Shown piece after piece: positions 34,581-46,649 of a DNA stretch of 64,000 nucleotides; the first letter of the stretch is position 1, and each line of letters begins with the position of its first letter. The notes below the pieces were generated by a model. That model did not search any database. It was not told where the DNA came from and worked only from the letters and a program-made list of their open reading frames with translations. The stretch lies in the NCBI GenBank assembly GCA_951213105.1, contig OX578148.1, positions 140,255,915 to 140,319,914 on the forward strand, written 5' to 3'. A program made the translations under genes and the position numbers. Source of the stretch: Amaurobius ferox. Taxonomy: Eukaryota; Arthropoda; Arachnida; Araneae; Amaurobiidae.

Positions 34581-34622
34581 GTCACTGATGAAGAGCATAA
34601 CAGTGCCCGAAAGAGCACTGAT
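34581..34622 (+). ncRNA. Degenerate hammerhead motif, mirror copy
   Basis: The partner of the motif at 34352-34393. Core CTGATGA and GAAA are retained and TCA/TGA can still pair as stem I, but stem II has an A for G (gagc against gccc) and the cleavage site reads AC instead of UH. It is probably inactive. Confidence 0.5.
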
Positions 34623-34731
34623 TATAACGTATTAATTATGCTTCCATATTATTTTGTTAGTATATTACAAAGTTGCTAACCATACATTTTGCTCCAATAC
34701 TTGTATCATGCGACCGTTGTAGATAATGATA

Positions 34732-35071
34732 CAGTCGAACCTCGATAATCCGTACTCATTGGGGTGAGTACTGCAGTGCTTAGAACTTCCTGACTTCCAG
34801 TCAGTGAACACTTGTAGAGAATAGATGAAAACATCTTAAAATAGCCCAGCAAATCCCTATTTAAAACTAAATAAGTTCATTTCACGTCCCGGCGTCCATT
34901 AACCCTTACAGACTTGGTTTCGTTAAATTCACCTTGTCAGACTTGTTTAAAACGCCTATTTTCATTGGGATGCTTTTGCGTTTATTTCCTTTATTGTAAC
35001 TTCACGATTTTAAGGTGATTGGATGAAACGCACTCTGGATTATTTGAGTCCAGACTGACGAGGTTTTATTG
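34732..35071. mobile_element. 340-bp pogo/Tigger-like MITE
   Basis: The left end cagtcgaacctcgataatcc and the right end, read inward as caataaaacctcgtcagtct, share the core aacctcg at the same distance from the tip. TA flanks both sides (34730-34731 and 35072-35073). The left terminus closely matches the known TIR style of pogo and Tigger elements. No transposase is present. Confidence 0.55.
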
Positions 35072-35073
35072 TA

Positions 35074-35940
35074 TAGCGTCACACACGTACAACAGTAAAC
35101 TACAGCACCCATGCTTATTTCTTAACTAAGTGAGCTTGACGTTCGTGGAAACTTTCCGATGCATTTGTGGGCAATTTTTGGGGTTAGGAAGCTTTATATT
35201 TCATAGAAGAAAAGAACTGTTTTTTCCAAAATTTCGCTTCTCCGAGAAAGGTTTGACGTTATCTACTGATATAATTTCACGACATTCATACTTAATTGTA
35301 GCCAAATCTCACACGCAGCCCATACGTATTTCTGCGTTAAAATTTTGAATTTTCTTAAACATTATCTTTTTTGTTATATAATTAGCCCTAGAAAGCAAAT
35401 AATACTATAATCTTCGACTATAATCTTCGACTGTTACTAGTTTCTGCATTTCTTTCTTTTCATATCAAATGTCAGGGAATAATTTCTCAACGCAACATGT
35501 ATGTATTCTTAAATAAAAGATGAATGGATTATATGCCTGTTAAATACAGTACACCATGGATATTCGCTAAATAATGATAATTATAAAAATAATAATATTT
35601 TGAATGCTTCGTGTTTCTGTGGCGGAAATTGAAGCGTTACCGAAAAGTAGTACAACGAACGCTTTATACCTCCGAACTTAATAGATAAAAATGGAAATTA
35701 ATTTTTATTTTTTCGTCGGAAGTAGAGTCCAGATTACAAATATGTAAGAATAATTTCAAAATTTTAATATTTTTGAACTTTATTTTTTCAATTCAAAAAA
35801 AGAAAGCCAGCGAGTGGTTTTTTTCTTTCATTTTTCTAACATTCGCTAGAAATATATAGTACACTATAAAAGACTATACATAGTAAATGACAAAAATATG
35901 TACTAGAAAATTTAGTAATAAAATGTATATTTATTATTAA
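35074..35940. other. Intergenic sequence, no supported gene
   Basis: A 72-codon frame at 35130-35348 has no family motif or splice context. The rest is AT-rich with no recognised repeat. Confidence 0.35.
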
Positions 35941-37245
35941 ACAAGAAAGATCAATCATGCTTAAAGCATTGATTATGAAACACTTTCCAACTTCAATGCA
36001 ATTTTATTTAAACATGTCTAAAATGCAATACATTCCTCGGTAATATTTTAAAACTTATCACAATACTACATTAATTTATTATATTTGAAAACTTAAACCT
36101 TCATCGAAAAAATGAACTTCATTCAAATGACGGCATTGAAATATAAATTGCCTGGTTTAAACATCTCTAAAATGCGATACATTCCTCGTTAATAATTTTA
36201 GAATTATCGTAATACTACGATAATTTATTATATTTAAAATCTTCATCGAAAACAACTGAAATTCATTCAAATGATGTCATAGAAAAAATAACACGCCTGG
36301 CTCTCTCTATAAAAGCAGCATTTCATTCATAAATAATTTCCTATTCATGTCATTCATCACAAAACTATAATAATTTATTTTATTTAAAAATTAAGACCAT
36401 GGAGCTACAAGTAATTAAACTCTATACGTAAAACTTCATCGAAAAAAAATCGTCCTCCTTTTTATAAAATCAATTAATATTTCATTCATATCAGCTACGG
36501 AGACTCCATGAACTAAATGATTTTATGTTAAAGAAATACAGCAATTCTAATACAACTAATTCTACATATTTTGCTGTTTACATTTTACATAGGTGAAAAA
36601 TAGGCTTCGTTGTAGAAATAATCAAATTTGGATGAGCATTTAAGCTCAATTATATTGTAATTGCGTTGTTTCAGTATGTAGATGCACAGAATTTAAACAA
36701 AAATAAAGTGATTTTAGGACGGATACAACACTCAATATGAATTTAAAAGAACTTTAAAACTCACTATTTTGAGACAAGATGGATGCCATATATCATTTTG
36801 AAGTGTGTCACGTGATCTGTTTCATATCATAGTCACGTGATCGCTTCATATAAGGGATGTTATTATTATTTCAATTTTTATTTAAAAAACTACTGAATAT
36901 ATTTCTCTGAATTTTTTTTTTATATTTTATGGAACAATTTGAATATTACTTAAAATTTTCGAAGCAATTTGTGAATTTTAAATCCGCTTAAAAAATGTTT
37001 GAAAAATTAGGTTCCATAGGGCTCAATGTATTTCATTTTTTCAACCCGGGTTCAATCCAAAACTAATTGGGTGATATTATTCATTTATATTCCCGTAGGT
37101 CCTACAGACCGTCTGAACAACATACTAAAATTTCATTTTGATTAAGTCATTTTTACGGCAGTTATCGTGCTAACGGACAGACAGACAGACAGACAGAATG
37201 AACAATGTCATAAACACTTTTCAACTTTGTTGTAAAGTGTTAAAA
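35941..37245 (+). repeat. Family A interspersed repeat, copy 1
   Basis: Begins with aagaaagatcaatcatgctt and ends with gacagacagacagacaga followed by atgaacaatgtcataaacac and ttttcaactttgttgtaaag. In between it has gttgtagaaataatcaaat, attttaggacggatacaaca and two cacgtgatc segments near 36810-36841. The segments aaagcattgattatgaaaca and tttcattcatatcagcta are duplicated inside. The same order recurs at 40.9, 58.0 and 63.3 kb. No coding capacity is visible. Confidence 0.7.
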
Positions 37246-37461
37246 AAGTTCTTTTAATTTTCATATCATCTTATATTTCATTTATATAAGATGATATGTC
37301 ATTTATATAAGATGATATATCATCATTATATTCTTTCATATTGCATATCATCTTATATATTTTTTCAATAGAGTGCATAGAGTAAACTATAAAAAATAAA
37401 AATAAATAGTGGACGGCAAAAGTGTGTACTAAAATTTTTAGTATTAGAGTCTATATGTATT

Positions 37462-38400
37462 ACTAGCAGTATACCCGTTCATCGTACGGAATATATAATA
37501 TAAAGAAACTTAAAATTCACAATCATGTGCAAATTCTTATAGTATTTTAAATGGCATTGTTATTCAAAAAATTCTATTACTATATTTAAATTAAAACTCC
37601 TAAAAGGAAAATTAAGAATCTCGCTATTCAAAATTATCTTCATTGACAGATCTGACGAATAAAACATCTTGGTCCCGTTCGTAAACAAACTTACAAAAAA
37701 TATGAAATTGAATTAATATATGCCAAAATAATAGTGCTAAAATTGAATGGAAAGATATGCCCTTACTACGTATTAAATATATTACTTACCTACGTAAATA
37801 TCCCACAATTCGCGAATATTAGAAAATATACCAGTGTATAGTAGAAGATTACTCGTACCACAATATATAGTTCCAAAACTATTTACCAAAATAAAACGGA
37901 AGACGTAATAAATTGAAAATATCAGTAATCTTCTTAATCTTTAAACCTGAAGACCGCAATTGATTCCAATATATGCCAAAATACCCGTACTACTTATATT
38001 CTAGTAGATTAGTATATATACCCGAGCATTAGTAGAATATTACCCGTACTACATATATGTTTAAACATGTTTTGCAAAAATGAAACAGATGACGTAATAA
38101 ATTTAAAATATCAATCATTCCAGAATCAATCATCCCGGAAAATATCAATAATAATAATATTTAAACCTGAAGGCCATAATTGACATAATCCAATCAAAAA
38201 TTCAATTTTGATAAATTTTATTTTATATACATTTCTTTATTATTTAAATCTGAATATATTTAATAAAAATCGTCTGCTACATTGGATTTAAATCCATTTC
38301 TAAGTGGCATGGTATCGTTTGCTCTATAGAAGGTTTAACTGTACGTTTTTAATTAATATCGAGGCGACCCCCCAAAAATTTGCATTAGGAAATTTAGTTT
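37462..38400 (+). repeat. Family D repeat, copy 2
   Basis: Opens with tactagcagtatacccgttc followed by atcgtacgg, and carries gaaacttaaaattcacaatc, then repeated triads of tagaagatta and cccgtact. It matches 47108-47850 in order. The opening with an inverted ACCCGT/ACGG pair is typical of the ends of widespread arthropod repeats. The superfamily is uncertain. Confidence 0.55.
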
Positions 38401-38744
38401 CTAATTCTATATTTTTTTTTTTTATTTCTTATAGTCTTAACAAATTAAAGATGATGATGATGTAAATGTTCCGTCAAACTAAAGAATAAGATAAACTACA
38501 AATAAGAATTTGTAGCTCTTTAGAGGCTCTACAAATGCATAAACATGGATTTTGGATCGAGTTCTCAGTTTTTGTTAAAATCATTCGGTTTTCGAATGGG
38601 TGGGAAAGTTGGAATATTTAGAATGTTGCAGTTCAATCTGCGTTTTCTTACTCATTGATGAAATATAGGTGCGTAAATACGAGATATTTTATTTTGCTTA
38701 AAAAATAAGACGGTTAAACAAATTTGAAGATTCTAAGGATATTC

Positions 38745-38905
38745 AAGTGAAGTATCAAGTGTATCAAGTAAGCAGTATCAAGTGTATCAAGTAAGAAGTA
38801 TCAAGTGTATCAAGTAAGAAGTATCAAGTGTATCAAATAAGAAGTATCAAGTGTATCTAGTAAGAAGTATCAAGTGTATCCAGTAAGAACTATCAAGCGA
38901 AGTAT
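38745..38905 (+). repeat. 23-bp minisatellite, about 7 copies
   Basis: The unit tatcaagtgtatcaagtaag plus aag is repeated in tandem with few substitutions (aaataag, ctagtaag, ccagtaag in later units). Each unit itself contains two atcaagt half-units, so the array grew from a shorter motif. Confidence 0.85.
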
Positions 38906-40870
38906 GAAAGTATCAAGAACGTCTTCATGTGCCACCAGTAAGTTTGTAGATTAACTTCGTCAATTAAGTCTCGTCAAATGTGTTGTATAAGTTGAATTTA
39001 TGTATTAAAAGGTAAGTTAGTAAAATAATTTGATAGTTTGGAGTATCCAGATGAAATCGAAACGAAATCTTGTATCGATATCATTTATAGCGTTTTAAAA
39101 GCCTGCAAAAGAAACAGCTGAGTTTGAAAAAAGTCAAATAAACTAATTAAACTTCAACGAAAACCATTTCGGCTCCATCGGACTAGAGCCACCGTCCATT
39201 TTTCTTCCATTCTCGTCATTAAACTTTTATCTGATGTTTCTCCAAATGGAAGTATACATTTTATACCAGAAATAATTATTTTCTTTTACGCGGATATCTT
39301 TTTTTTTTTTACGACATAAATGCAAAATTCCCGATTCCAAAAGAAATTCCACAGTAACTAAAATATAAACGAGTTACTTACCACACATAACATCGAAAAA
39401 AGATAATCGTGATGATGGCAGAGTTTCTACGTAGAATTCCGCTTCGGAACTCTTCCATTTTCCTTCGTGCTAATGCGTCACATCATACTCTGAATCCATT
39501 TTGGGACATCATCATCCATACTTGCTCCATAGCACCACATATTCGAACTCTATGACTCAGAAAATCAAATTAAATTCGATTTTGGTAGTGGCTAAATTTG
39601 CGACGGGTAAAAGAATGTACCATTCCTATCATAGTTGAGATTCAAATTATCTGTTGAGTTAAAAATTGATGATTACTTTGAATTTATTATCGCAAAATGT
39701 TTTTCAAGCATTTTTGTCCGTTGCCTCCATGCAAACGATTTCAAGTGGTGGCGGCTTAGAAAGCAGCCATACTCACATACAAATCTAGAAAGCAATGGCT
39801 TTTAGTAAAATTTCATTTCAAATTCGTACAAATCATAAACATCAATTTTAGTTTTATTTCAAAAGACTCTTTTCTTCTAGATGACTTTCGTAACAGAAAT
39901 ATTTTGTTCACTGTTGTATTTTTTTTTAACTTCTATATATTTGATTTATTTATTTATGCAATGAGTGAAACACAGAACAGTTTAAGAGAACTATGACATT
40001 TGATAAGAGTTTTTCATTTTCTATAACTAAAAATGTATCTAATTTATTATCTTTTAGATCGTAATGCAATTTAAAGTAACAGAAATTCCGAAATGGAATT
40101 TAAAAACGTTCTAGTTTGAGCAATAACTCATAAATCCGATATTGTACAAAGATGGGTTTTTTTCACAAAGACCGTATTTACAACTTCAACTTCCGTTGTT
40201 ACAACTTCAACTAAATTGTCAGTTCAATTTAAATATTTATTCTGCACATCCAATTTGAATTCTAAACTACGGTCCATCCATTCATTTCAATTATTGAAAA
40301 TCCTATTTCACATATTTTTCAGGAATTACGAAAACAGTTGTATTCTCTACTTCCAAAAGGCATTTCACGGAGACAAGTCTTATAAACGCTCGCCTTCTAA
40401 GTCTAAACAAAAATGTCCAATTTGTGAGACGGCGACAACAACAGACATATAAAATCTAATAATATATGCAACAAGCAACTGAAAATAGTCGCCTTTTGTG
40501 ACATAATCGTGACTTTATTTTTGCTTCGCCGCCCAATCGATGGCAGTTAAATACCGAGATGTATCGACATTTTGCTTAGTTTGATCTGTTTCGGAGGAAA
40601 AGGTCGAGTTGCCGCGAAACAGGCATTGCGTGAAGTAATATAAAATTCGAGTAAGTATATAAAAGTGCAATGTTTGAGGTCCAGTACGTTATAATGAAAC
40701 ACATAAAAAGTCGCGAATATTTTATTTGTTAAGAACAAACTCCAAACATTCTTTTAGAATGGTGCATTGCGAAGCGAGAAATAATCAATTCAGCTCATAT
40801 TTCTGCACGTCTTTCAAAAAACAAAATACAGAATTTGGCTCAGTTATTTACGCATTTTATATTTATTAGC
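38906..40870. other. Apparently unique intergenic sequence
   Basis: About 2 kb without recognised repeats. Two exon-like segments are noted in the findings: minus strand 39382-39458 and plus strand 40322 onward. Neither can be joined to a neighbour, so I do not list them as genes. Confidence 0.35.
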
Positions 40871-41930
40871 AAGAAAGATCAATCATGCATAAAGCATTGA
40901 TTATGAAACACTTTCCAACTGAAATCAAAAATGCAATACATTCAGCGGTGGAATTTTTTTAATGATCACAGAACTACAATAATTTATTTTATTTGAAAAG
41001 TTGACACTTCATCGAATAAAATGAATTTATTCAAATGACGTCATCGAAATATAAATCGTCTGTTGAAGACCCAGACCGTCCGACTCGTCCAGAGGACTTA
41101 GAGTAACTAGTTGGAAGATATCGTTGGAAGATATAAATCGTCTGTGTAGAAGCTGTGAATATTTAAGTCAGACACTTTTATTCCAGTCTCCAGAGTTAAA
41201 TCATTTTGCTTGAAAAAAATTCAGCAATTCTTATACAACTCATCTTTACAATCACTTGTGTACATTCTGTATCCATTAAAATTAGATCTCGTTGTAGAAA
41301 TAAGTTGGATGATCATTTAAACTCAAAAACAATGTAATTGCCTTGACACAGAATGTAAATGTACAGAAAATACGCAAAAATAAAGCGGTTTTAGGACGGA
41401 ATTAAAGCGGTTTAAGGAATTTATATTTTGCAATACAAAATATAAATTTAAAAGAGTTTTAAAAATCACGATTTTTACACTGGGAAAAGAAAATGGATGC
41501 CCATTATATTTTGAAGTGGGTCACGTAATCGCTTCATGCTATATGGGTGTCATTATTATTTTAATTTTAATTTGAAAAACTTCCGAACCAATTTTGCTGA
41601 AATTTTTTTATATATTTCATGGGATAATTTGAATATTTCCTAAAACTTTTGAGGCAATTTGTGAATTTTAACTTCACTTAAAAAATGTTTGTAAATCTAT
41701 GTTCCTAGAATTCGATGCATTTCATTTTTTCTATCCGAGTTCAATCCAAAGCTAATTGGTATTTAATATTCATTTACATTCCCATATGTCCCATAGACTG
41801 TCTCAACAACATACTAAAATTTTAAATTGATAAAGTTATTTTTACGGTCTTTATAATGCGATCGGACAAACAGACAAAATGAACAAAGTCATAAACACTT
41901 TTCACCTATGTTATAATGTGTTAAAAACGA
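40871..41930 (+). repeat. Family A interspersed repeat, copy 2
   Basis: Begins aagaaagatcaatcatgcat and ends gaacaaagtcataaacactt, with the same internal landmarks as copy 1. It contains an extra segment at about 41060-41110 (gaagacccagaccgtccgac then tcgtccagagg) that is also found in the copy at 58.7 kb, indicating a subfamily difference. Confidence 0.7.
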
Positions 41931-42380
41931 GACCAGAAAGGTTGGCAAATACATAAAACTGAACGCCAGGATACATAATAGCGCGAACTATGGTTAGCTA
42001 TCACTTATCTTTAACTTTGGGAGAAAAATAGAGCAGGATTTATATTAATATTTTTTTTTCTCTTTATATATTTTGTTAAATAACACTTTTCTCTTTATAT
42101 ATTTTGTTAAATACATGGCTGAAATTTCAGTACAATATTACAGGAATTGCCATGGAATTGAAATGCAGTCCAATAAATTGTATTCAATATATTATGATGC
42201 GAATATAATATAGGGTCTAGACGTGTAAACATTTCACATTTTAAAATAGAGTTTGATATTAAAATTCTGTTATTGTATGTACCATCGATAGGACCGCCGT
42301 TCTGTGCATTTTCTGCTGTCTTCTGAAAGCTCTACCGCACATAGGTAATCATTTTGTGAACGCTCATGTTGAACTGATGA

Positions 42381-42510
42381 ACATATTATGGAAATTGCGT
42401 CAACGAGCACATTATGGAAATTGCGTCAACGAGCACATTATGGAAATTGCGTCAACGAGCACATTATGGAAATTGCGTCAACGAGCAGATTATGGAAATT
42501 GTGGCAACGA
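42381..42510 (+). repeat. 26-bp minisatellite, 5 copies
   Basis: The unit acattatggaaattgcgtca plus acgagc is repeated with almost no change except in the last unit (gtggcaacgaggcg). A 26-bp unit is not a multiple of three, so the overlapping frame at 42414-42659 reads it in all three phases. Confidence 0.9.
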
Positions 42511-42845
42511 GGCGGGATAGAAAACATCCTGCATTCTCTTGTGTAATACCACGTCTAACGTCAAGATGCAGCGATGGACCGGTGGGTACACTAATGAATC
42601 TAGCAAAGCCTTTAAGCCTAACGTTGATGTTGCTGCTCATGGCAAACAGCTGTACATAATATAAGTACTGTTAATAAACATTTTATTCTGTCATCCAGTG
42701 AGTATCTTTTCGACCCGATGCTTTACAGCCTTCAGACAAAAAAAATCATAGATAAACGTTAATTATCCAAACGCTATTTGTGTATCGGATAGTTAATCTG
42801 ATTTAATAGATATTTGATGACGCGGACATTCAACATCTTGAATGA

Positions 42846-42960
42846 AGGCGCGGTAGCCCAGTTGTTAGCGCGTGGAAATTGCACTCGGTAGGCCCGGTTT
42901 CTATTCCCTCCGCTGTCAAAATTGCAGCTGTGTTCACACGGAGTACGACCACGTTAATAG
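42846..42960 (+). repeat. tRNA-derived SINE, truncated
   Basis: The head ggcgcggtagcccagttgtt plus agcgcgtgg is followed by gcactcggtaggcccggttt, closely matching 13905-13945, with a damaged B-box (tttctattccc). The tail of the family is only partly present (gagtacgaccacgttaa). Confidence 0.65.
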
Positions 42961-44199
42961 TTAGTTGAATTACGTTAATAGGGTAGTTGAAATAAGAGTG
43001 CTGAAGATTTTGCTTTTAGAGTATGACCGTATCGTCACCATATAGGGCAAGGGTAGTATGGAGAGATTTCGGGATGTCATTTAAAAGGATAGGTCCGAGA
43101 ATCGATCCGTGGACGCTGCTTCTGATTGTCTTAGGAGAAGAAATGACGGGGGAGGGACTTAAGGTAAGGAACTCTTACAGACAATTCTCAGTTACTTACG
43201 TATGAAATAAGGGTGGATAAGGGAGTCGGGTATTTTAAGTTTAATGAACTTGTATATACTTCCACACCTTGTCAAATGTCGTTTTGGACATACAGAAGAA
43301 GACCAATGGTTGGAATTTTATTAAGGAGGGAATATGTTATTTGGGTAGAAATGAAAGATAGAATATTTAATGATGTGGTGCAAAATTAAATGGATTTTAT
43401 TCATTTAAAAATTAAACACCATGTACTTGTATGCATGTGTTCAGAACTATCGTCCGGTCAAATCAAGATAATTTATTAGTAGTTTAAACATTCAATTCAC
43501 GGCAGTAGGAAATTCGTCTCTAAACCTATTTTGATTCATTCGTCACCGGTGGTATTTTGCACGATTTGTAAACATACAAATCAAATTCAAGCGACTTGAA
43601 TTTTATTAATGAAATTCATGAGAATTAAATTGAATTTGTATCTCAATTAAATGCATTTGAATCAAGGCTCTTTAATAAAAGGTTGGACACTCAGCTTGGC
43701 AACCAATAAAACATTTGTCAGCTTAACGTAATGGGAATTAAAATTTGTCATTCGTGATGTCACGACATAGAAAAACTTTGAGAGAAGTTGCCAAAACACA
43801 CGCATTATTACAGTTAAAAATAGTTTGTTAATCTTGAAGTGGCAATATCCAGCCGTAAACAACGTGCGTAAATATGTTTAATTGTGCTGTGCTCACAGGA
43901 TCCAGTGACGTCTAGGGAAATTTCTTGACGTCGTTGGAGTAAGATGACAGTCGTAGTTAACAAATTCGGTCCCTTTTAAGAGTTCGAGAACAAAATGCGA
44001 GCGTTCTTAATTTCCATCCCGTTATATGCGCAGAGCTAGGTAAAATAAATTAAGTCAGCCATGCCCCGGGATGAGCACCTCCTCATTTGCACGCCTATTG
44101 GATTGACTTTTATGCTGATTTTAGTGGCTAGCAAATCCCGAACTAGTATGCAAATTTGTGTGTTCTACTAATGAAAGTCCCTGACCTATATTCTCTCAT
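42961..44199. other. Upstream region of the secreted-protein gene
   Basis: No gene is supported. A 60-codon frame at 43023-43205 could be a degraded retroelement reading but lacks motifs. The last few hundred bases act as the presumptive promoter region. Confidence 0.35.
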
Positions 44200-44234
44200 C
44201 CAATCAAGGTTAAGTATCACTGAGTGTATAAAAG
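44200..44234 (+). promoter_or_regulatory. Core promoter: CCAAT and TATA boxes
   Basis: CCAAT at 44200-44204 and TATAAAAG at 44227-44234 lie 73 and 46 bp upstream of the ATG at 44273. A TATA box here predicts a start site near 44258, giving a 5' leader of only about 15 nt. The arrangement suggests a strongly and tissue-specifically expressed gene; that is inference. Confidence 0.65.
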
Positions 44235-44272
44235 CATTGTTGACGGTGATGATATTGCTTAACCATACGAAC

Positions 44273-44306
44273 ATGTTGTTGTTTGGCGTGCTAGTCATTG
44301 CCTACG
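44273..44306 (+). CDS. Repeat-bearing secreted protein, exon 1 (signal peptide)
   Basis: The ATG lies at the expected distance from the TATA box. The 34-nt exon encodes MLLFGVLVIAY plus the first base of Gly, ending at gtaatagtt. Together with the start of exon 2 it forms a classical signal peptide, with cleavage probably near residues 12-19, so the product should be secreted. The frame runs through all five exons without interruption: 34, 124, 143, 115 and 2335 nt, totalling 2751 nt and 916 residues. Confidence 0.8.
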
Positions 44307-44387
44307 GTAATAGTTCTAATTGAAATTCTTGAATAATTTTTCAGTGTCCTGTCTTCTGTAATTTTTTAATTGTAATTTCTATTTCAG

Positions 44388-44511
44388 GCGCGTTTGGGAC
44401 TGTTCGTGGTAATTTCATGCACGATATTTTACAATGCGCCAATTACAAAGCCATCACGATTCCTCACAAGAACTTGGTGGAGTCCGAGGAAGGCTTTGCA
44501 AAAATGTGCGA
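44388..44511 (+). CDS. Repeat-bearing secreted protein, exon 2
   Basis: A 124-nt exon between tctatttcag and gtaagtttt, residues 12-53. It encodes AFGTVRGNFMHDILQCANYK, then an acidic stretch and KMCE, with cysteines 28 and 52. It starts the mature, cysteine-rich N-terminal domain. The exon enters in phase 1 and leaves in phase 2, matching both neighbours exactly. Confidence 0.8.
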
Positions 44512-46506
44512 GTAAGTTTTTACTGTATTTTTATAACTTGCTAAAATAAGTAGAATTGCTGAAATTTGTATTTCCCTCTGCGGTTTATTATAATGAATCT
44601 ATTAAGGGCCTTCAATTTGTTATAACATGATTCCCCCCCCCCCCGAAGTTGTGTAAAAGTGAATGTTATTAAACCACGTGAACCATTGTCATTGTGGGTA
44701 ATCTTTTTAAAGTTTACAAATAGAATAGTATTGCGGGTATTTAAAATTGTGATCTTAATTAGCATATTGTCCATAAACTTAAGACATTTACAAAAATTGT
44801 GTACGCATTAACTCGTTTTGACCTCTTAAAAGCTGTAAAGAGTGGCTAAGCTCGTCCTGAACTAATTCTACGTTGCTACACCACTCGTTTCCTTTCATAT
44901 GAACTAAATCTGGAAAATATTGGGGAAACTTTATAAAATCTTAACGTATTCTAACAGTAAGTTAAATTGACTTGCGTTACAATCGTTGCTTTTTTGAAAG
45001 TGTCGTACAGAATGTAGGTGGCGTTCTAAGAAATTTGAAACGATCGTAATGGGGCAATTACTTATTTGACTTTATTTTCAAATGCCAATGGGAGGGGGGT
45101 GTATATTTATATCTTCTGTGTGGACTGTAACATTGCTTTTGAAGTTTGAGGGTGTTGCTACGCGTTTCCTCGTTTCAGACTTGTTACGTGTTTTGGGTTT
45201 AATTTAATGCTAAACGGTTTATAAAATGCGTTGTACTTTAAATTTGACCTATAGTTTATAGTACCAGTGCCATGGTTCGATCGACAAAAGTTGTTTATAA
45301 TTTACTCATTTCAAATATTACTTCTCCCAGGCAAGGACCCTCTGGGGTTCAGTAGTTAATGGACCTCACCCTAAAAGCATCTGCTTTCGCTCTTATTCAC
45401 TCTTTCCTCTTGAGCTATAGCTATAAATCTTCCGGTATAAGAAACTATGGTTATATAATCAGGGCCGGATTATCCACTGGGACCAGGCACTTTCGGACCG
45501 GGAAATATTTTTATGCAAAGTCCCAACCCAAAATTCTATGTGAATCTAAAGCGAGATTACTTTGATATAATTAATTTTTTAACATGTAAAAGCAATATAG
45601 TCTAACAAGGTTTTTCAGATTCATAATTTTGAATTTACTGTTTAGGTGGTGGTGGAGGGGTGTCTTTCATGAAATCTTGCTTGGGGATACTGCATCCAGA
45701 ATGTATAAATTTAAACTCCTAATGCCAAAACACCTTCCCAGACTTAATATCAGGATAGATACTACATATTAATCTGTCTGCCCATGAAGCCAATCGAATC
45801 CGATCACGGCCAGCAAACCAAACAGCGCCGCATTTCTTTGGAAGTCAATTAACCGTTCATGGGATGCTTGGTTGTATATTGCAATTATATTTAATGCTTG
45901 CATTCTATATATTCTAACTACACACTTGTCAAATTTGAGTTTTAAGAGAATTAAATTTTCTATTAAAATCGTTACTTCGGAATATTATTTAGTTTGGGGC
46001 ATCCTTGACTCTCTTTAAACAGAACGCTACCTAGGAGTTATCCACGGAATCTTTTAACATTCTGAAAATCGTTTGTATTTTCGAAGTTTCATACGAGATA
46101 GTAAATATCTTGGGTCCTTTCATTATTTTTCGATCGTAAATATAAATTTAATTGGTGCTAAAAGCATATTTTTCCCGTAGTCAAAATTTCTCTAAATCAT
46201 TTATCAAAGAAATTGCGTTAACTCGATGTTTGAACGTACCTGAACATTTTTCCCTTGCGAGAAACGTCTACAAGGTAAAGTACTGTAGAGATTACGATAG
46301 AATTGGGAAAACTGAAATCATTTCGAAAATCAGCACAGCTGAATTGGTACCATCATAATCTGCTGGATTGTAGAAAGTCCTCGTACCAACGGGTTGCGCT
46401 TGTAAGGTTTTTATATTAAGACGCGTCTTCAAAATTTCCCCTAGAGAGTTTTACAGGTTTACCCAACAAAGATAGTCGGATACAGTACTACTTGTATATT
46501 TTGCAG
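44512..46506. other. Intron 1-kb scale of the secreted-protein gene (intron 2)
   Basis: A 2.0-kb intron with a run of 12 C at 44633-44644 and no recognised mobile element. Overlapping short frames have no motif. Confidence 0.5.
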
Positions 46507-46649
46507 GCAGCAAGTGTACTACTACAATTGTCTGGAGACTAGAGTGGATAATTTTGACATAGAGGATGAAGAATATTGGGCATCTACTGTCGTGGAAGAA
46601 AGTTATCTCAACGGCGAACTATGCAATAAGGCATCTAAATGGCGAAAGA
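46507..46649 (+). CDS. Repeat-bearing secreted protein, exon 3
   Basis: A 143-nt exon between atattttgcag and gtaagtagg, residues 53-101. It encodes QQVYYYNCLETRVDNFDIED, an acidic region, and ELCNKASKWRK, with cysteines 61 and 92. Many acidic and aromatic residues suggest a helical, soluble extracellular domain. Splice phases fit exons 2 and 4. Confidence 0.8.

Larger units (their letters stand above)
34295..34640. mobile_element. Inverted pair of Penelope-type terminal repeats, interior deleted
   Basis: A segment on the minus strand (about 34300-34440) and its mirror on the plus strand (about 34540-34640) share agcacatgt, cacttcg(c/t)cactgatgaag and cccgaaag. Only about 100 bp separates them, with no coding sequence. 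The layout mirrors 965-2377, where a GIY-YIG frame lies between such repeats, so this is probably a solo or internally collapsed Penelope-like copy of a related subfamily. Confidence 0.6.
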
